A DNA stretch of 64,000 nt from Rufibacter radiotolerans (GTDB lineage: Bacteria > Bacteroidota > Bacteroidia > Cytophagales > Hymenobacteraceae), in contig NZ_CP010777.1 in the NCBI RefSeq assembly GCF_001078055.1, positions 766,408 through 830,407 on the forward strand, in the 5' to 3' direction. The notes beneath the pieces are model-generated. The model saw only the letters and a list, made by a program, of their open reading frames with translations. It had not been told where the DNA came from and made no database searches. Shown here in pieces: positions 15,901-23,323 of this stretch. Position numbers and translations under genes: made by a program. The stretch's first letter is position 1. Each line of letters begins with the position of its first letter.

Positions 15901-16344
15901 TCAGTCCTCAATCGCCTCAATGCCCATCTGCTTCAGGCGCTCCAGGTTCTCTTTCATGGCCTGGAGCTGCTCCGGGGAATGTCCCTGCCAATCTAATACT
16001 TCGCCAACCACCCTAAGCGCATGCCGGGTCCGGTACGACCTGGTGGGGTTGCCCGGGAATTTCTTGTCCGTGAGATTGGGGTCGTCTTCTATGGGGCCGG
16101 TAGGCTCCACTAGGTAAATTCTTCCGGGTCCTTGGCCCAGGGCCAGTTCTGCGCCCCAGACCGCGGCATCTAAGGTGGCGGTGAGGTAGACAAAGGCCGC
16201 CTTCTTCCGGCTTCCGTAGTTGGAGGTAAAGCCGGGCTCCATCAGGTCTCCCGGTTTCAGATCGGCCTTGGTGCCATGGTAGAACGGCAGGACCTTCAGG
16301 TCTTGGGTGGGTTCTGGCTGGTCCTCACTTTTGTTAGTGCTCAT
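15901..16344 (-). CDS. arr: NAD(+)--rifampin ADP-ribosyltransferase (Arr family)
   Basis: 147 residues. Arr enzymes transfer ADP-ribose from NAD+ to the C23 hydroxyl of rifamycins, inactivating them. The family triad is present as H23 (FYHGTKADL), Y53 (VYLTATLDAAVWGAEL) and D88 (IEDDPNLTD), an offset of four from H19/Y49/D84 of the mycobacterial enzyme. KFPGNPTRSYR is the second signature. GC-rich like the core genes, unlike several neighbours. arr genes are well-known integron cassettes, and this one lies among cassette-like units, but no complete attC-like pair was found around it. Activity on rifampin is inferred from family, not shown. Confidence 0.9.
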   Translation of the reverse strand: MSTNKSEDQPEPTQDLKVLPFYHGTKADLKPGDLMEPGFTSNYGSRKKAAFVYLTATLDAAVWGAELALGQGPGRIYLVEPTGPIEDDPNLTDKKFPGNPTRSYRTRHALRVVGEVLDWQGHSPEQLQAMKENLERLKQMGIEAIED

Positions 16345-16378
16345 GGTGGGTGAAAGCTTGAAGTTACGGTTTAGTTGT

Positions 16379-17050
16379 TTACTTTATTGCTGTTAGGAGA
16401 GGGGCTGTGCCAACGTTAGATGATTTTTTTGCTGTCAGTATTGTGTGAATGTCGTTTTCTTTTTCTGTCTTCTTATACTCTACTTTAAATACTTTTATTT
16501 CATTAAAGTTATTTCTGGAAAGGTCTTCTATAAGTTGGTCTAACTGGTGAAAATGAAAGTATACTCTGTCACCGCTGCTACTAGTTTGGAAATCAGACTT
16601 GGCTGGGTCTCCTTCCACGAAACTTAGGTATAGGAGTCCATTATCATTTAGCAAGTTATAACTGTCAGAAATCAGCTTTACGCATTCTGTTTGGGATAAA
16701 TAGGGGATACAGAATCCACATATAATTCCATCATATTTTGTTGTTAGGCTGCTAATGAACCTGCTATCCAGTATGGCAAAACTTGCTGACGGATTGTTCT
16801 CTTTGGCCAACTCTATCATATTTGGGGCAATGTCAATTCCAAGTATTTGGAACTCTGGCCGTTTAGAAAGGAGATACTTGGTGATGTTCCCAGGCCCACA
16901 CCCTATTTCTAATAGTTTGGCTTTTTCTTTACTTATTGTTTCACAGGTAAAATCATAGGTGAAATTATAGAGATCTAAATCCATGAACTTAGCTTGATAC
17001 AATAAAGCAACTTTATTCCAGGTTTCATGGGTCTCTCTATATCTGTCCAT
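16379..17050 (-). CDS. Class I SAM-dependent methyltransferase
   Basis: 223 residues from the ATG at 17050 (MDRYRETHETW). An upstream in-frame start would run through the cassette boundary and is unlikely. SAM-binding motif I is LEIGCGPG (47-54), followed by ILGIDIAPNMIELAKEN (acidic loop) and IICGFCIPYLS (motif for post-I/IV). Substrate unknown. AT-rich. Its extreme C-terminus (SSNVGTAPLL...) is encoded by DNA that looks like a cassette boundary (minus strand ATCTAACGTTGGCAC), so the ancestral protein may have ended a little earlier. Confidence 0.85.
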   Translation of the reverse strand: MDRYRETHETWNKVALLYQAKFMDLDLYNFTYDFTCETISKEKAKLLEIGCGPGNITKYLLSKRPEFQILGIDIAPNMIELAKENNPSASFAILDSRFISSLTTKYDGIICGFCIPYLSQTECVKLISDSYNLLNDNGLLYLSFVEGDPAKSDFQTSSSGDRVYFHFHQLDQLIEDLSRNNFNEIKVFKVEYKKTEKENDIHTILTAKKSSNVGTAPLLTAIK

Positions 17051-17068
17051 TATTGTATTGTTATTTGT

Positions 17069-17146
17069 GGTGCCGGATAACGTACTAGGGTAAACGGCGG
17101 GCAAGGCCGTCGGCTGAAGGCTAACGTTTAGGTGATGTTGGCAAAG
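17069..17146 (-). other. attC-like cassette boundary 3 (end of the 17154-18050 cassette)
   Basis: Minus strand: CTTTGCCAAC (complement 17137-17146), an imperfect stem with TAAACG...CGTTTA and ACGGC...GCCGT, then GTTATCCGGCACC (complement 17069-17081). CTTTGCCAAC complements the 5' edge of this cassette (GTTGTGCAAA at 18060-18069) apart from one base. Confidence 0.45.
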
Positions 17147-17153
17147 TGATTCT

Positions 17154-18050
17154 TCAATTTACCATTATATTGTAGGTATGCTCCCACTGGTTCTTTCCGA
17201 AAGGAAAACCGTTGATGATTGGAATCAGAAAGGGCTTGATGGATTTGTCACAGGTGAAGCTAACTTGGATGGCGATGTCTCTTAGCTCGCTAGTAGATTT
17301 TATCCCCTCCATTGACAAGAGCTGATAAGCGCCCGTATAGCTGTCTCTTTCCGTGATCTCCTTGCCACCCGAAAGAAGGGCCAGCTCTGGGTTTTTATAA
17401 GGGCAGGTTTCCACGTGAAAGGGTTTGCCATCTATTAATTCCACAGAGTCCCCTAGAACCTTGTCAGATAGCAGGTGTATGTCATACCGCCGACCGCTCC
17501 CGTAGGAGATGGTGATCTTACCGAGGGACTTAGGACGGCTGTCGATATCACTGAAGGCGAAGTAGAACTTAACCTCATTGTTGGGGACTGTGACGGTAGT
17601 GACCCCGCCAGAGCCCGCTATTATCTCCTTGTTATGGTAATCAAACAGCTTGATTTTGTCCAGGTCTAGGCAACACCCGTTCTTGGTGGTTCTGTAGTGG
17701 TCATTTAGGAATTCAATCTCATCGCAGGCATGCTTGGCCGTAAGGGCGACCAAAGATGGTTGGCCAAGCGGACTTAAGGCAAATTCTATGGTTCTATCCT
17801 TGCCTTCCATGCCCCTGGTGACCGTGGTATTTGTCCTAAGCTTGGCAAGGTACTCCTGGTGCTCGCGGCTGGGAAGCTGGGCGTACTGCACCCTGTATGT
17901 GGTCTCCACGGTGCTATAGCCAGATACGCCGTCCTTGTCTCTTACCACCTGCACTGATGCCTCCCCGATGTCCTTATGTAAGTTTCCCTTCTTCTGAGCC
18001 AGCCCCAGGTGGCTAAGCGCGAGCAATAAAATGAAGACCAGTTTTCTCAT
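17154..18050 (-). CDS. Secreted hypothetical protein
   Basis: 298 residues from the ATG at 18050, which opens a good signal peptide (MRKLVFILLLALSHLGLAQ). A TTG farther upstream would lie in the cassette boundary. The mature part is beta-rich, with several Cys (CDEIEFLND, NGCCLDLDK, VETCPYKNPE, VSFTCDKS), and no catalytic motif was recognised. It is bounded by attC-like sites on both sides, in the same orientation as the other cassette-like genes. Function unknown. Confidence 0.75.
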   Translation of the reverse strand: MRKLVFILLLALSHLGLAQKKGNLHKDIGEASVQVVRDKDGVSGYSTVETTYRVQYAQLPSREHQEYLAKLRTNTTVTRGMEGKDRTIEFALSPLGQPSLVALTAKHACDEIEFLNDHYRTTKNGCCLDLDKIKLFDYHNKEIIAGSGGVTTVTVPNNEVKFYFAFSDIDSRPKSLGKITISYGSGRRYDIHLLSDKVLGDSVELIDGKPFHVETCPYKNPELALLSGGKEITERDSYTGAYQLLSMEGIKSTSELRDIAIQVSFTCDKSIKPFLIPIINGFPFGKNQWEHTYNIMVN

Positions 18051-18062
18051 TGTCGTTATTTT

Positions 18063-18118
18063 GCACAACGCTCTGTGCTATGCGGCGGCGTAGATGTCGT
18101 ATAGGTGTGGTTAGGTGC
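18063..18118 (-). other. attC-like cassette boundary 4 (end of the 18136-18519 cassette)
   Basis: Minus strand: GCACCTAAC (complement 18110-18118; ACCTAAC fits RYYYAAC exactly), an imperfect stem including CTAT...ATAG, then GTTGTGC (complement 18063-18069). GCACCTAAC is the exact complement of GTTAGGTGC at the other end of the same cassette (18535-18543). Confidence 0.55.
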
Positions 18119-18135
18119 TGAAATTATCTAAAAAT

Positions 18136-18519
18136 TCACACAGAATAGTAGAACAAGATAGAGAAACCACCAAGCCAAGTAACAAGGGTTAACGCAGTTA
18201 ACCAACTCTTACTGTTATCTGAATACGTGCTATACTTATTCATTATCCTTTCCCATCGCCTTCCTCTAACTATAAAAAAATAATTTATCAGCACTGTTAT
18301 AACCCAAAGGGAAACGACAGGGCCTATATATTCATCCGGGTCATAGTTTGAAGGGATGCGGGTTGGTAAAATATGAGAACATAGGAAGATGCTATAGAGG
18401 CCAGAAACCATGTTCATGGTGTAATATGTCCCATCCTCCAGTTGTTCATCCTTTATGTGGGGAAGCAAATTTTTGGCTTTTTTCAGAATAAGGTAAACCA
18501 AATAATCATATAATATCAT
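18136..18519 (-). CDS. Hypothetical membrane protein
   Basis: 127 residues with about three membrane segments (GLYSIFLCSHILP, IGPVVSLWVITVLINYFFIV, LTALTLVTWLGGFSILFYY). No family recognised. AT-rich, minus strand, start only about 24 bases from the cassette 5' edge (GTTAGGTGC, complement 18535-18543). It forms the first and best-defined cassette-like unit of the region (18070-18542). Confidence 0.7.
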   Translation of the reverse strand: MILYDYLVYLILKKAKNLLPHIKDEQLEDGTYYTMNMVSGLYSIFLCSHILPTRIPSNYDPDEYIGPVVSLWVITVLINYFFIVRGRRWERIMNKYSTYSDNSKSWLTALTLVTWLGGFSILFYYSV

Positions 18520-18534
18520 TCGCTTTGTTTTTTT

Positions 18535-18580
18535 GCACCTAACTAGCGGCTAAACCGAACTATTCCGTTTAGTCATCCAA
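18535..18580 (-). other. Upstream edge of the cassette-like region
   Basis: Minus strand GTTAGGTGC (complement 18535-18543) fits the attC/attI right core GTTRRRY exactly. Next to it an imperfect inverted repeat CTAAACGG...GTTTAG (about 18551-18574) is seen. No integrase gene follows; lpdA begins 200 bases farther on. Confidence 0.45.
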
Positions 18581-18674
18581 TATATAGAATATAACCTCCT
18601 GTTTACACACGTTTTCAGCAGGCAACCAGAATAGCCCCATCCCATTTTCTTAAGTGCCAGCCTACCCCAATTCC

Positions 18675-18704
18675 AGCCCGTTTTCCCCAAAACACCCCCA
18701 AAAC
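18675..18704. repeat. Degenerate R1 copy
   Basis: CAGCCCGTTTTCCCCAAAAC followed by ACCCCCAAAACG: right arm kept, outer left arm lost. Confidence 0.5.
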
Positions 18705-18721
18705 GCTTCTCCCTTATAAAC

Positions 18722-18752
18722 TTGGCAAAAGCGTGTTTATGATGTAGCTTTG
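18722..18752 (+). promoter_or_regulatory. Bacteroidota-type promoter of lpdA
   Basis: TTG at 18722-18724, 20-base spacer, TAGCTTTG at 18745-18752: a very good match to the Bacteroidota primary-sigma consensus TTG-N19-21-TAnnTTTG. The leader to the ATG at 18781 is about 22 bases. Confidence 0.75.
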
Positions 18753-18780
18753 CCTGAAGTAAAACCTTACATCCAGATAC

Positions 18781-20175
18781 ATGGCATCAAAATACGATTT
18801 GATAGTGGTGGGCAGCGGCCCAGGGGGCTACGTGGCTGCCATCCGCGCCTCGCAATTGGGTATGAAAGTAGGCGTGGTGGAGAAAGCTGAGTTGGGCGGT
18901 ATCTGCCTGAACTGGGGCTGTATCCCTACCAAAGCGTTGCTCAAAAGCGCGCAGGTATTTGAATACATCCAGCACGCCAAAGACTACGGCATTAATGTAG
19001 ACAACGCCAGCGCAGATTTTGGTGCCGTGGTGGCCCGTAGCCGGGGTGTGGCCCAGGGCATGAGCAAAGGCATCCAGTTCCTGTTCCGCAAAAACAAAAT
19101 TGACCACATAGCCGGGTACGGCAAACTAAAAGGCAAAGGCCAGCTAGAGGTAACTACAGAAGACGGCAAAGCCGAAATCTACGAAGCCGCCCATATCATT
19201 CTGGCCACTGGCGCCCGCTCGCGCGAGTTGCCAAACCTGCCCATTGACGGCAAAAAGATCATTGGCTACCGCCAGGCCATGGTGCTGGAAAACCAGCCCA
19301 AGCGCATGGTAGTGGTAGGCTCCGGCGCCATTGGCGTTGAGTTCGCGTACTTCTACAAGACCATGGGCACCGAGGTGACGATTGTAGAGTTCCTGCCTAG
19401 CATTGTGCCCGTAGAAGACGAAGAAATCTCCAAGCAACTGGAGAAATCGTTCAAGAAAGCCGGCATCAACATCATGACCAGCTCAGAAGTACAGTCGGTA
19501 GACACCTCAGGCGAGGCCTGCGTGGTGAAAATTAAAACCGCCAAAGGCGAAGAAACCATTGAGGCCGACGTGGTGCTTTCTGCGGTGGGTATCCAAACCA
19601 ACCTGGAGAACCTGGGTTTGGAAGAACTGGGCATTGCCGTAGAGCGTGGCCGCGTGACCACAGATGATTTCTACCGCACCAACGTGGAAGGCATCTACGC
19701 CATTGGCGACATCGTGAAGGGCCCGGCCCTGGCGCACGTCGCCTCCGCTGAGGGTATTATCTGCGTGGAGGCCATTGCCGGTCATCACCCAGAGCCGCTT
19801 GACTACAAAAACATACCGGGCTGTACGTACTGCGTGCCTGAGATCGCCTCTGTGGGTTACACCGAGAAAGAGTGCAAGGAAATGGGCCGCGAGATCAAAG
19901 TGGGCAAGTTCCCGTTCTCGGCCTCTGGAAAAGCCTCGGCCGCCGGCGCCAAAGACGGTTTCGTGAAAGTGATCTTTGACGCCAAGTACGGCGAGTTCTT
20001 AGGAGCCCACCTGATAGGCGCTAACGTAACTGAGATGATTGCCGAAGTAGTGGTAGCCCGCAAGCTGGAAACCACCGGCCATGAGATCATCAAGTCGGTG
20101 CACCCACACCCTACCATGTCTGAGGCCATCATGGAAGCTGCCGCCGCCGCCTACGGCGAGGTGATTCACTTATAG
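18781..20175 (+). CDS. lpdA: Dihydrolipoyl dehydrogenase (E3)
   Basis: 464 residues. FAD-dependent re-oxidation of dihydrolipoamide in pyruvate/2-oxoglutarate dehydrogenase and glycine cleavage complexes. FAD-binding VVGSGPGGYVAA (9-20), redox disulfide GGICLNWGCIPTK (C42, C47), NAD-binding VVVGSGAIGVEFA, second FAD motif GIYAIGDIV, and the C-terminal catalytic His-Glu pair H443/E448 (HPHPTMSE). Stands alone, away from the E1/E2 genes, with its own promoter and a strong terminator. Confidence 0.97.
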   Translation: MASKYDLIVVGSGPGGYVAAIRASQLGMKVGVVEKAELGGICLNWGCIPTKALLKSAQVFEYIQHAKDYGINVDNASADFGAVVARSRGVAQGMSKGIQFLFRKNKIDHIAGYGKLKGKGQLEVTTEDGKAEIYEAAHIILATGARSRELPNLPIDGKKIIGYRQAMVLENQPKRMVVVGSGAIGVEFAYFYKTMGTEVTIVEFLPSIVPVEDEEISKQLEKSFKKAGINIMTSSEVQSVDTSGEACVVKIKTAKGEETIEADVVLSAVGIQTNLENLGLEELGIAVERGRVTTDDFYRTNVEGIYAIGDIVKGPALAHVASAEGIICVEAIAGHHPEPLDYKNIPGCTYCVPEIASVGYTEKECKEMGREIKVGKFPFSASGKASAAGAKDGFVKVIFDAKYGEFLGAHLIGANVTEMIAEVVVARKLETTGHEIIKSVHPHPTMSEAIMEAAAAAYGEVIHL

Positions 20176-20195
20176 GCTTACCTTTAATAACCTTA

Positions 20196-20227
20196 AAAAT
20201 GCCCGGGCCTGTAAAGTCCGGGCATTT
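20196..20227. terminator. Terminator after lpdA
   Basis: AAATGCCCGGGCC / TCCGGGCATTT hairpin, directly followed by an R1 palindrome whose left arm CTGTTTTAAG begins at its foot. 20 bases after the lpdA stop. Confidence 0.85.
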
Positions 20228-20266
20228 CTGTTTTAAGCCCGTTTTTCAGAAAACAGGCCCAAAACG
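20228..20266. repeat. R1 interspersed palindrome
   Basis: CTGTTTTAAGCCCGTTTTTC with right arm GAAAACAGGCCCAAAACG, abutting the lpdA terminator. Confidence 0.8.
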
Positions 20267-20357
20267 CAGGTACATGGAAGGGATTTTTCGGTATAGCCCT
20301 GGTTGTGCTGCTGTAGGAGAGTTGTGTAGGCAAGCACAAGAAAAGACTACCCAGCCG

Positions 20358-20431
20358 CCCTTGTTGGTGTTCTCCCCAACCATCCAGCTTCATGGGCCTT
20401 GGCGCTTGCTGGTGAGAGCACGCCGCAAGGG
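20358..20431. repeat. GTTGGTG element, inverted pair
   Basis: CCCTTGTTGGTGTTCTCCCC (20358-) faces a diverged inverted copy (TGGTGAGAGCACGCCGCAAG, to 20430). The two halves could form one long stem of about 24 bp with mismatches. The hairpin motif also occurs singly at 571-591 and 10219-10242. Confidence 0.6.
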
Positions 20432-20477
20432 CAGGAGGGCCTGGCTTTTCCTTTGCCAAGCGGTTGTAAAGGATAAA

Positions 20478-20521
20478 AAACAGAAAGCCGGTACCTTTTC
20501 AGGGGCACCGGCTTTCTGTTT
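20478..20521. terminator. Terminator of the glycine-zipper gene
   Basis: AAACAGAAAGCCGGT / ACCGGCTTTCTGTTT inverted repeat with flanking A/T runs, 18 bases beyond the stop of the minus-strand gene. Symmetric, so probably bidirectional. Confidence 0.85.
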
Positions 20522-20539
20522 CACAGAGCAAGGAAAGGG

Positions 20540-20845
20540 TTAATCGTTATGTTTCTTGGCGTAGGTGGTATGCCGTTTGGGGTCTTTCTTTTTGTCTTTT
20601 TTCCGCCCTACGGCTCCGCCCGCTACTGTACCGGCTGCGGCTCCAATCACGGCGCCTTTTCCGCCGCCTATCACGGCCCCGGCGGCGGCGCCACCGGCCC
20701 CGCCAATTACGGCGCCTTTGGCTTTTTTACTCCAGCCTTTTTTCTCTTTTTTCTGTACCTCCTGTGCTTTTACTTCTTGGGGCATACTGGCGCCCAGCAA
20801 AAAAACAGAGCAAAGCATGAGCAGAGATATCTTTAGATTTTTCAT
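20540..20845 (-). CDS. Glycine-zipper (YMGG-like) secreted protein
   Basis: 101 residues from the ATG at 20845 (MKNLKISLLMLCSVFLLGAS, signal peptide). After a charged stretch comes a glycine-zipper segment (AKGAVIGGAGGAAAGAVIGG, then KGAVIGAAAGTVAGGAVG) and a lysine-rich tail. Glycine-zipper segments insert into or pack against membranes, as in SlyB or OmpA-linked proteins. The related gene at 39868-40398 shares the K-AKGAVIGAG-G opening. Function unknown. Confidence 0.82.
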   Translation of the reverse strand: MKNLKISLLMLCSVFLLGASMPQEVKAQEVQKKEKKGWSKKAKGAVIGGAGGAAAGAVIGGGKGAVIGAAAGTVAGGAVGRKKDKKKDPKRHTTYAKKHND

Positions 20846-21029
20846 AGTCTTACTTTGTAGATGATATTGTATTTTACGAAGCAAGACTGGATGTGTTGTG
20901 AATGTATGGCAAGAATGTGATTGCAATAAAGCCGGAAGCGTAAACTTTAACGTTTGCCTTAACTTAAGACCTGGCGTACCAGGTAGCCAGGGATTTGCGC
21001 CTGTTTCAGCAGCCTATATCTGCTCCTGC

Positions 21030-21067
21030 CGTTTTACCCCTGTTCTCAGGAAAACGGCCTCAAAACG
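21030..21067. repeat. R1 interspersed palindrome
   Basis: CGTTTTACCCCTGTTCTC with right arm GGAAAACGGCCTCAAAACG; 13 bases beyond the stop of the next minus-strand gene. Confidence 0.7.
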
Positions 21068-21080
21068 CCAAGCCCGGTGC

Positions 21081-21344
21081 TTATACCTTGGTAAACTTCA
21101 CCTTAATAATGGTGGTGAGGTAGTCATAGATTTCCGTGACCTCTTTGTCATAGAGGAAGGTATTGTAGCCATCTGCCTCCACCCGGCTCACCCGGCAACC
21201 GTTCTCCACCATCTGGAACACCACTTCCCTGATCCGGAGCGGGTGGCCCGCCAAGTTGAGCATACAGGTGGCGTCCTGCGCCTCTACCAGCAGGAAGAGG
21301 TGGTGCAGGGTCTCGTGGTCATATGATTGCGCTTCTTCTACCAT
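21081..21344 (-). CDS. Small conserved-looking protein of unknown function
   Basis: 87 residues from the ATG at 21344 (MVEEAQSYDHETLHHLF). A longer frame from a TTG is not favoured. A mixed alpha/beta soluble protein with two Cys and a basic end (IIKVKFTKV). No family recognised. It lies 77 bases downstream of the EamA transporter on the same strand. Confidence 0.65.
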   Translation of the reverse strand: MVEEAQSYDHETLHHLFLLVEAQDATCMLNLAGHPLRIREVVFQMVENGCRVSRVEADGYNTFLYDKEVTEIYDYLTTIIKVKFTKV

Positions 21345-21421
21345 TTCTGGGGTTGGTTTTTTTGACTTTGAACACCCAAGTAGCAAACCAGGTGCCAAAA
21401 GGGGAGAAATTTTTTAGAACG

Positions 21422-22318
21422 TTAGGCCGGAAGGGCGGGCTTTTTAGGTTTGCTCACCAGGTACACGCCGCCAAAGATCATGGCGGCAAAAAGCGCTTTC
21501 TGCCAGGTAAACGTGTCTTTGCCCAGGCTCACGGCAATAAGAATGGCAAAGACGGGTTGCAGGTAAATGTACACGCCCACCAGGGCCGGGCTGGCGTATT
21601 TCATGGCCCACACATTGAGCAGGTACGCCAGCATGGTCACGCCAATCACCACAAAGGCAATGGCTGCCCAGATAGAAAGCGGGAACGAGGCGAAATCGGT
21701 GGCCGCCACCTGGCCCCAGCCAAACGGAACCACACCCAGGCAGCCCACCAGAAAGACCCGGCTCATGACCGTAATGGCGTTGTATCGCTGCATGAGCGGT
21801 TTCACCAGCACCAGGAACACCCCAAACGAGGCCGCATTCAAAAGCACCAGTAAATCCCCTAGCATATGGCCCTCCACGCTATTATTGGCAGAGCCGGAGA
21901 TGAGCAACATAGCGCCCAGGCCTGCCAGCAGAATACCCACCATGCGGTACACTTTTATGCGCTCTTTGAGGAGAAACGAAGACATCACCAGCACCACCAC
22001 CGGCGAGATGGTCTGCACCAGCGAGGCATTGATAGGCGAGGTAAGGTTGAGGCCACTGAAAAAGGAAAGCTGGTTAATGGTAATCCCGAAGAGTCCGCAC
22101 AAGGCAATCCGGCCCCAGTCTTTCCGGCTGGTGACCTTCTCTTTGGTCAACAGCAGGGAAAGGAGGCCGAAGACCAGCGTCGCGCTCACCACCCGTATGG
22201 TAATCAGCCCAAACGGAAGTACGTAGTCTGGCATGATCTCTTTGGCGATGCTGTAGTTAGCCCCGTACAGAAGCGCTACCGTAAACAAGGCGCCGTGCAC
22301 CTGTACTTGTTTGTTCAT
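21422..22318 (-). CDS. EamA-family (DMT superfamily) transporter
   Basis: 298 residues, ten membrane segments in two EamA halves. The first half ends near ISGLNLTSPINASLVQTISPVVV-type residues (FFSGLNLTSPINASL, TISPVVVLVMSSFLLKERI), and the second ends YASPALVGVYIYLQPVFAILIA. Drug/metabolite exporters or amino-acid exporters of the inner membrane; the substrate cannot be predicted. A TACCTTTG -7 element lies only four bases before the ATG (complement 22323-22330), which would give an almost leaderless mRNA, but no -33 element was seen. Confidence 0.9.
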   Translation of the reverse strand: MNKQVQVHGALFTVALLYGANYSIAKEIMPDYVLPFGLITIRVVSATLVFGLLSLLLTKEKVTSRKDWGRIALCGLFGITINQLSFFSGLNLTSPINASLVQTISPVVVLVMSSFLLKERIKVYRMVGILLAGLGAMLLISGSANNSVEGHMLGDLLVLLNAASFGVFLVLVKPLMQRYNAITVMSRVFLVGCLGVVPFGWGQVAATDFASFPLSIWAAIAFVVIGVTMLAYLLNVWAMKYASPALVGVYIYLQPVFAILIAVSLGKDTFTWQKALFAAMIFGGVYLVSKPKKPALPA

Positions 22319-22361
22319 AGGGCAAAGGTAGGCACCAGCCCCCGGCTTGACCTAACCCTGT

Positions 22362-22410
22362 GCCGCCGTTTTTGCATTACTTTCCGGAAAACAGGCTCAA
22401 AACGGACGGC
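22362..22410. repeat. R1 copy with extended outer arms
   Basis: Outer GCCGCCG...CGGACGGC around a partly decayed core (right arm GGAAAACAGGCTCAAAACGG intact, left arm mutated). It lies between the divergent EamA and nuoJ genes. Confidence 0.65.
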
Positions 22411-22476
22411 AGGCTCTAAAAGCCCGGTTTGCCCGTTACCGCGGCATTTACGAACTTAGGCCCTTAAACCCCGGCT

Positions 22477-23013
22477 ATGCTTTCACTGCCTACTCTGCTC
22501 TTTTACCTGTTTGCCGCGCTGGCGGTAGGGGCAGGGCTGTGGCTGGTGTTCAGTAAGAACCTGCTGCACATGGCATTCGCGCTGCTGCTTTGCCTGTTGG
22601 CGGTGGCGGCCATTTACGTGCTGCTCTTCGCCGATTTTGTGGCCGTGACGCAGTTGATGATTTACGTAGGCGGGGTACTGGTATTGATTGTGTTCGGGTT
22701 GATGCTTAGTTCCTCCACAGAAGGTGATTTCCTGCTGTCCGGCAACGCCAACACCGTCTGGGCCGCCGCCGTGGTCATAGGCGTAGTGGCCGGCCTGGGC
22801 GGACTGTTACTGAAAACGGCCAGTGCTTTTCCTGCTGCAGATCAACCCTCGGGGTTGGCCCAGACAGCCGCTACCGGTAAGTTTACCACTTTGTATACCG
22901 TTGGCCAGGAACTGGTGCTGCGGTACGTGCTGCCTTTTGAGATTGCCTCTGTTTTACTGCTGGTTGCTCTGGTAGGCGCGGCTGCCATTACCAAACAAAC
23001 CGCCCGTAAATGA
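22477..23013 (+). CDS. nuoJ: NADH-quinone oxidoreductase subunit J
   Basis: 178 residues, five membrane helices of the complex I membrane arm. Family pattern MAFALLLCLLAVAAIYVLLFADFVAVTQLMIYVGGVLVL is present, with the pi-bulge helix region that couples quinone reduction to proton pumping. Overlaps nuoK by four bases (ATGA). First gene of a nuoJKLMN run; nuoA-I are not here. Confidence 0.93.
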   Translation: MLSLPTLLFYLFAALAVGAGLWLVFSKNLLHMAFALLLCLLAVAAIYVLLFADFVAVTQLMIYVGGVLVLIVFGLMLSSSTEGDFLLSGNANTVWAAAVVIGVVAGLGGLLLKTASAFPAADQPSGLAQTAATGKFTTLYTVGQELVLRYVLPFEIASVLLLVALVGAAAITKQTARK

Positions 23014-23321
23014 TGGAAGCCCCGCTGTTACATGTGCTCTTGCTGGCGGCCATTCTGTTTGGTCTGGGTGTGGCAGTGGTGTTGACCAAGCGGCACGCTA
23101 TAGCGGTCCTCATGGGCATAGAACTCATCTTCAACGCCGCCAACCTGAACCTGGTGGCCTTTAGTAGACATGACCCGAACCTGATCCAGGGGCAGGTGTT
23201 TGCCCTTTTTGTGATGCTGATTGCCGCCGTAGAGGCTGCCGTGGCCCTGGCAATTGTGCTGCAGGCGTTCAAGTGGTTCAGGACCGCCCGTTTAGAGAAC
23301 ATTAACCAGTTAAAAGGCTAA
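23010..23321 (+). CDS. nuoK: NADH-quinone oxidoreductase subunit K
   Basis: 103 residues, three membrane helices. Conserved Glu of helix 2 in MGIELIFNAANLNLVAF and of helix 3 in AAVEAAVALAIV, both needed for proton transfer in the family. Start overlaps the nuoJ stop; nuoL follows after two bases. Confidence 0.94.
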   Translation: MMEAPLLHVLLLAAILFGLGVAVVLTKRHAIAVLMGIELIFNAANLNLVAFSRHDPNLIQGQVFALFVMLIAAVEAAVALAIVLQAFKWFRTARLENINQLKG

Positions 23322-23323
23322 GC

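Larger units (their letters stand above)
20267..20539. other. Intergenic region, repeats only
   Basis: Between lpdA and the convergent glycine-zipper gene. It holds the inverted GTTGGTG element (20358-20431) and a terminator (20478-20521). No gene seen. Confidence 0.6.

Noticed and set aside
13207-18600. Phage or genomic-island integration
   Set aside because: No tRNA, phage genes, integrase or long direct repeats were found; cassette-type edges explain the boundaries better.
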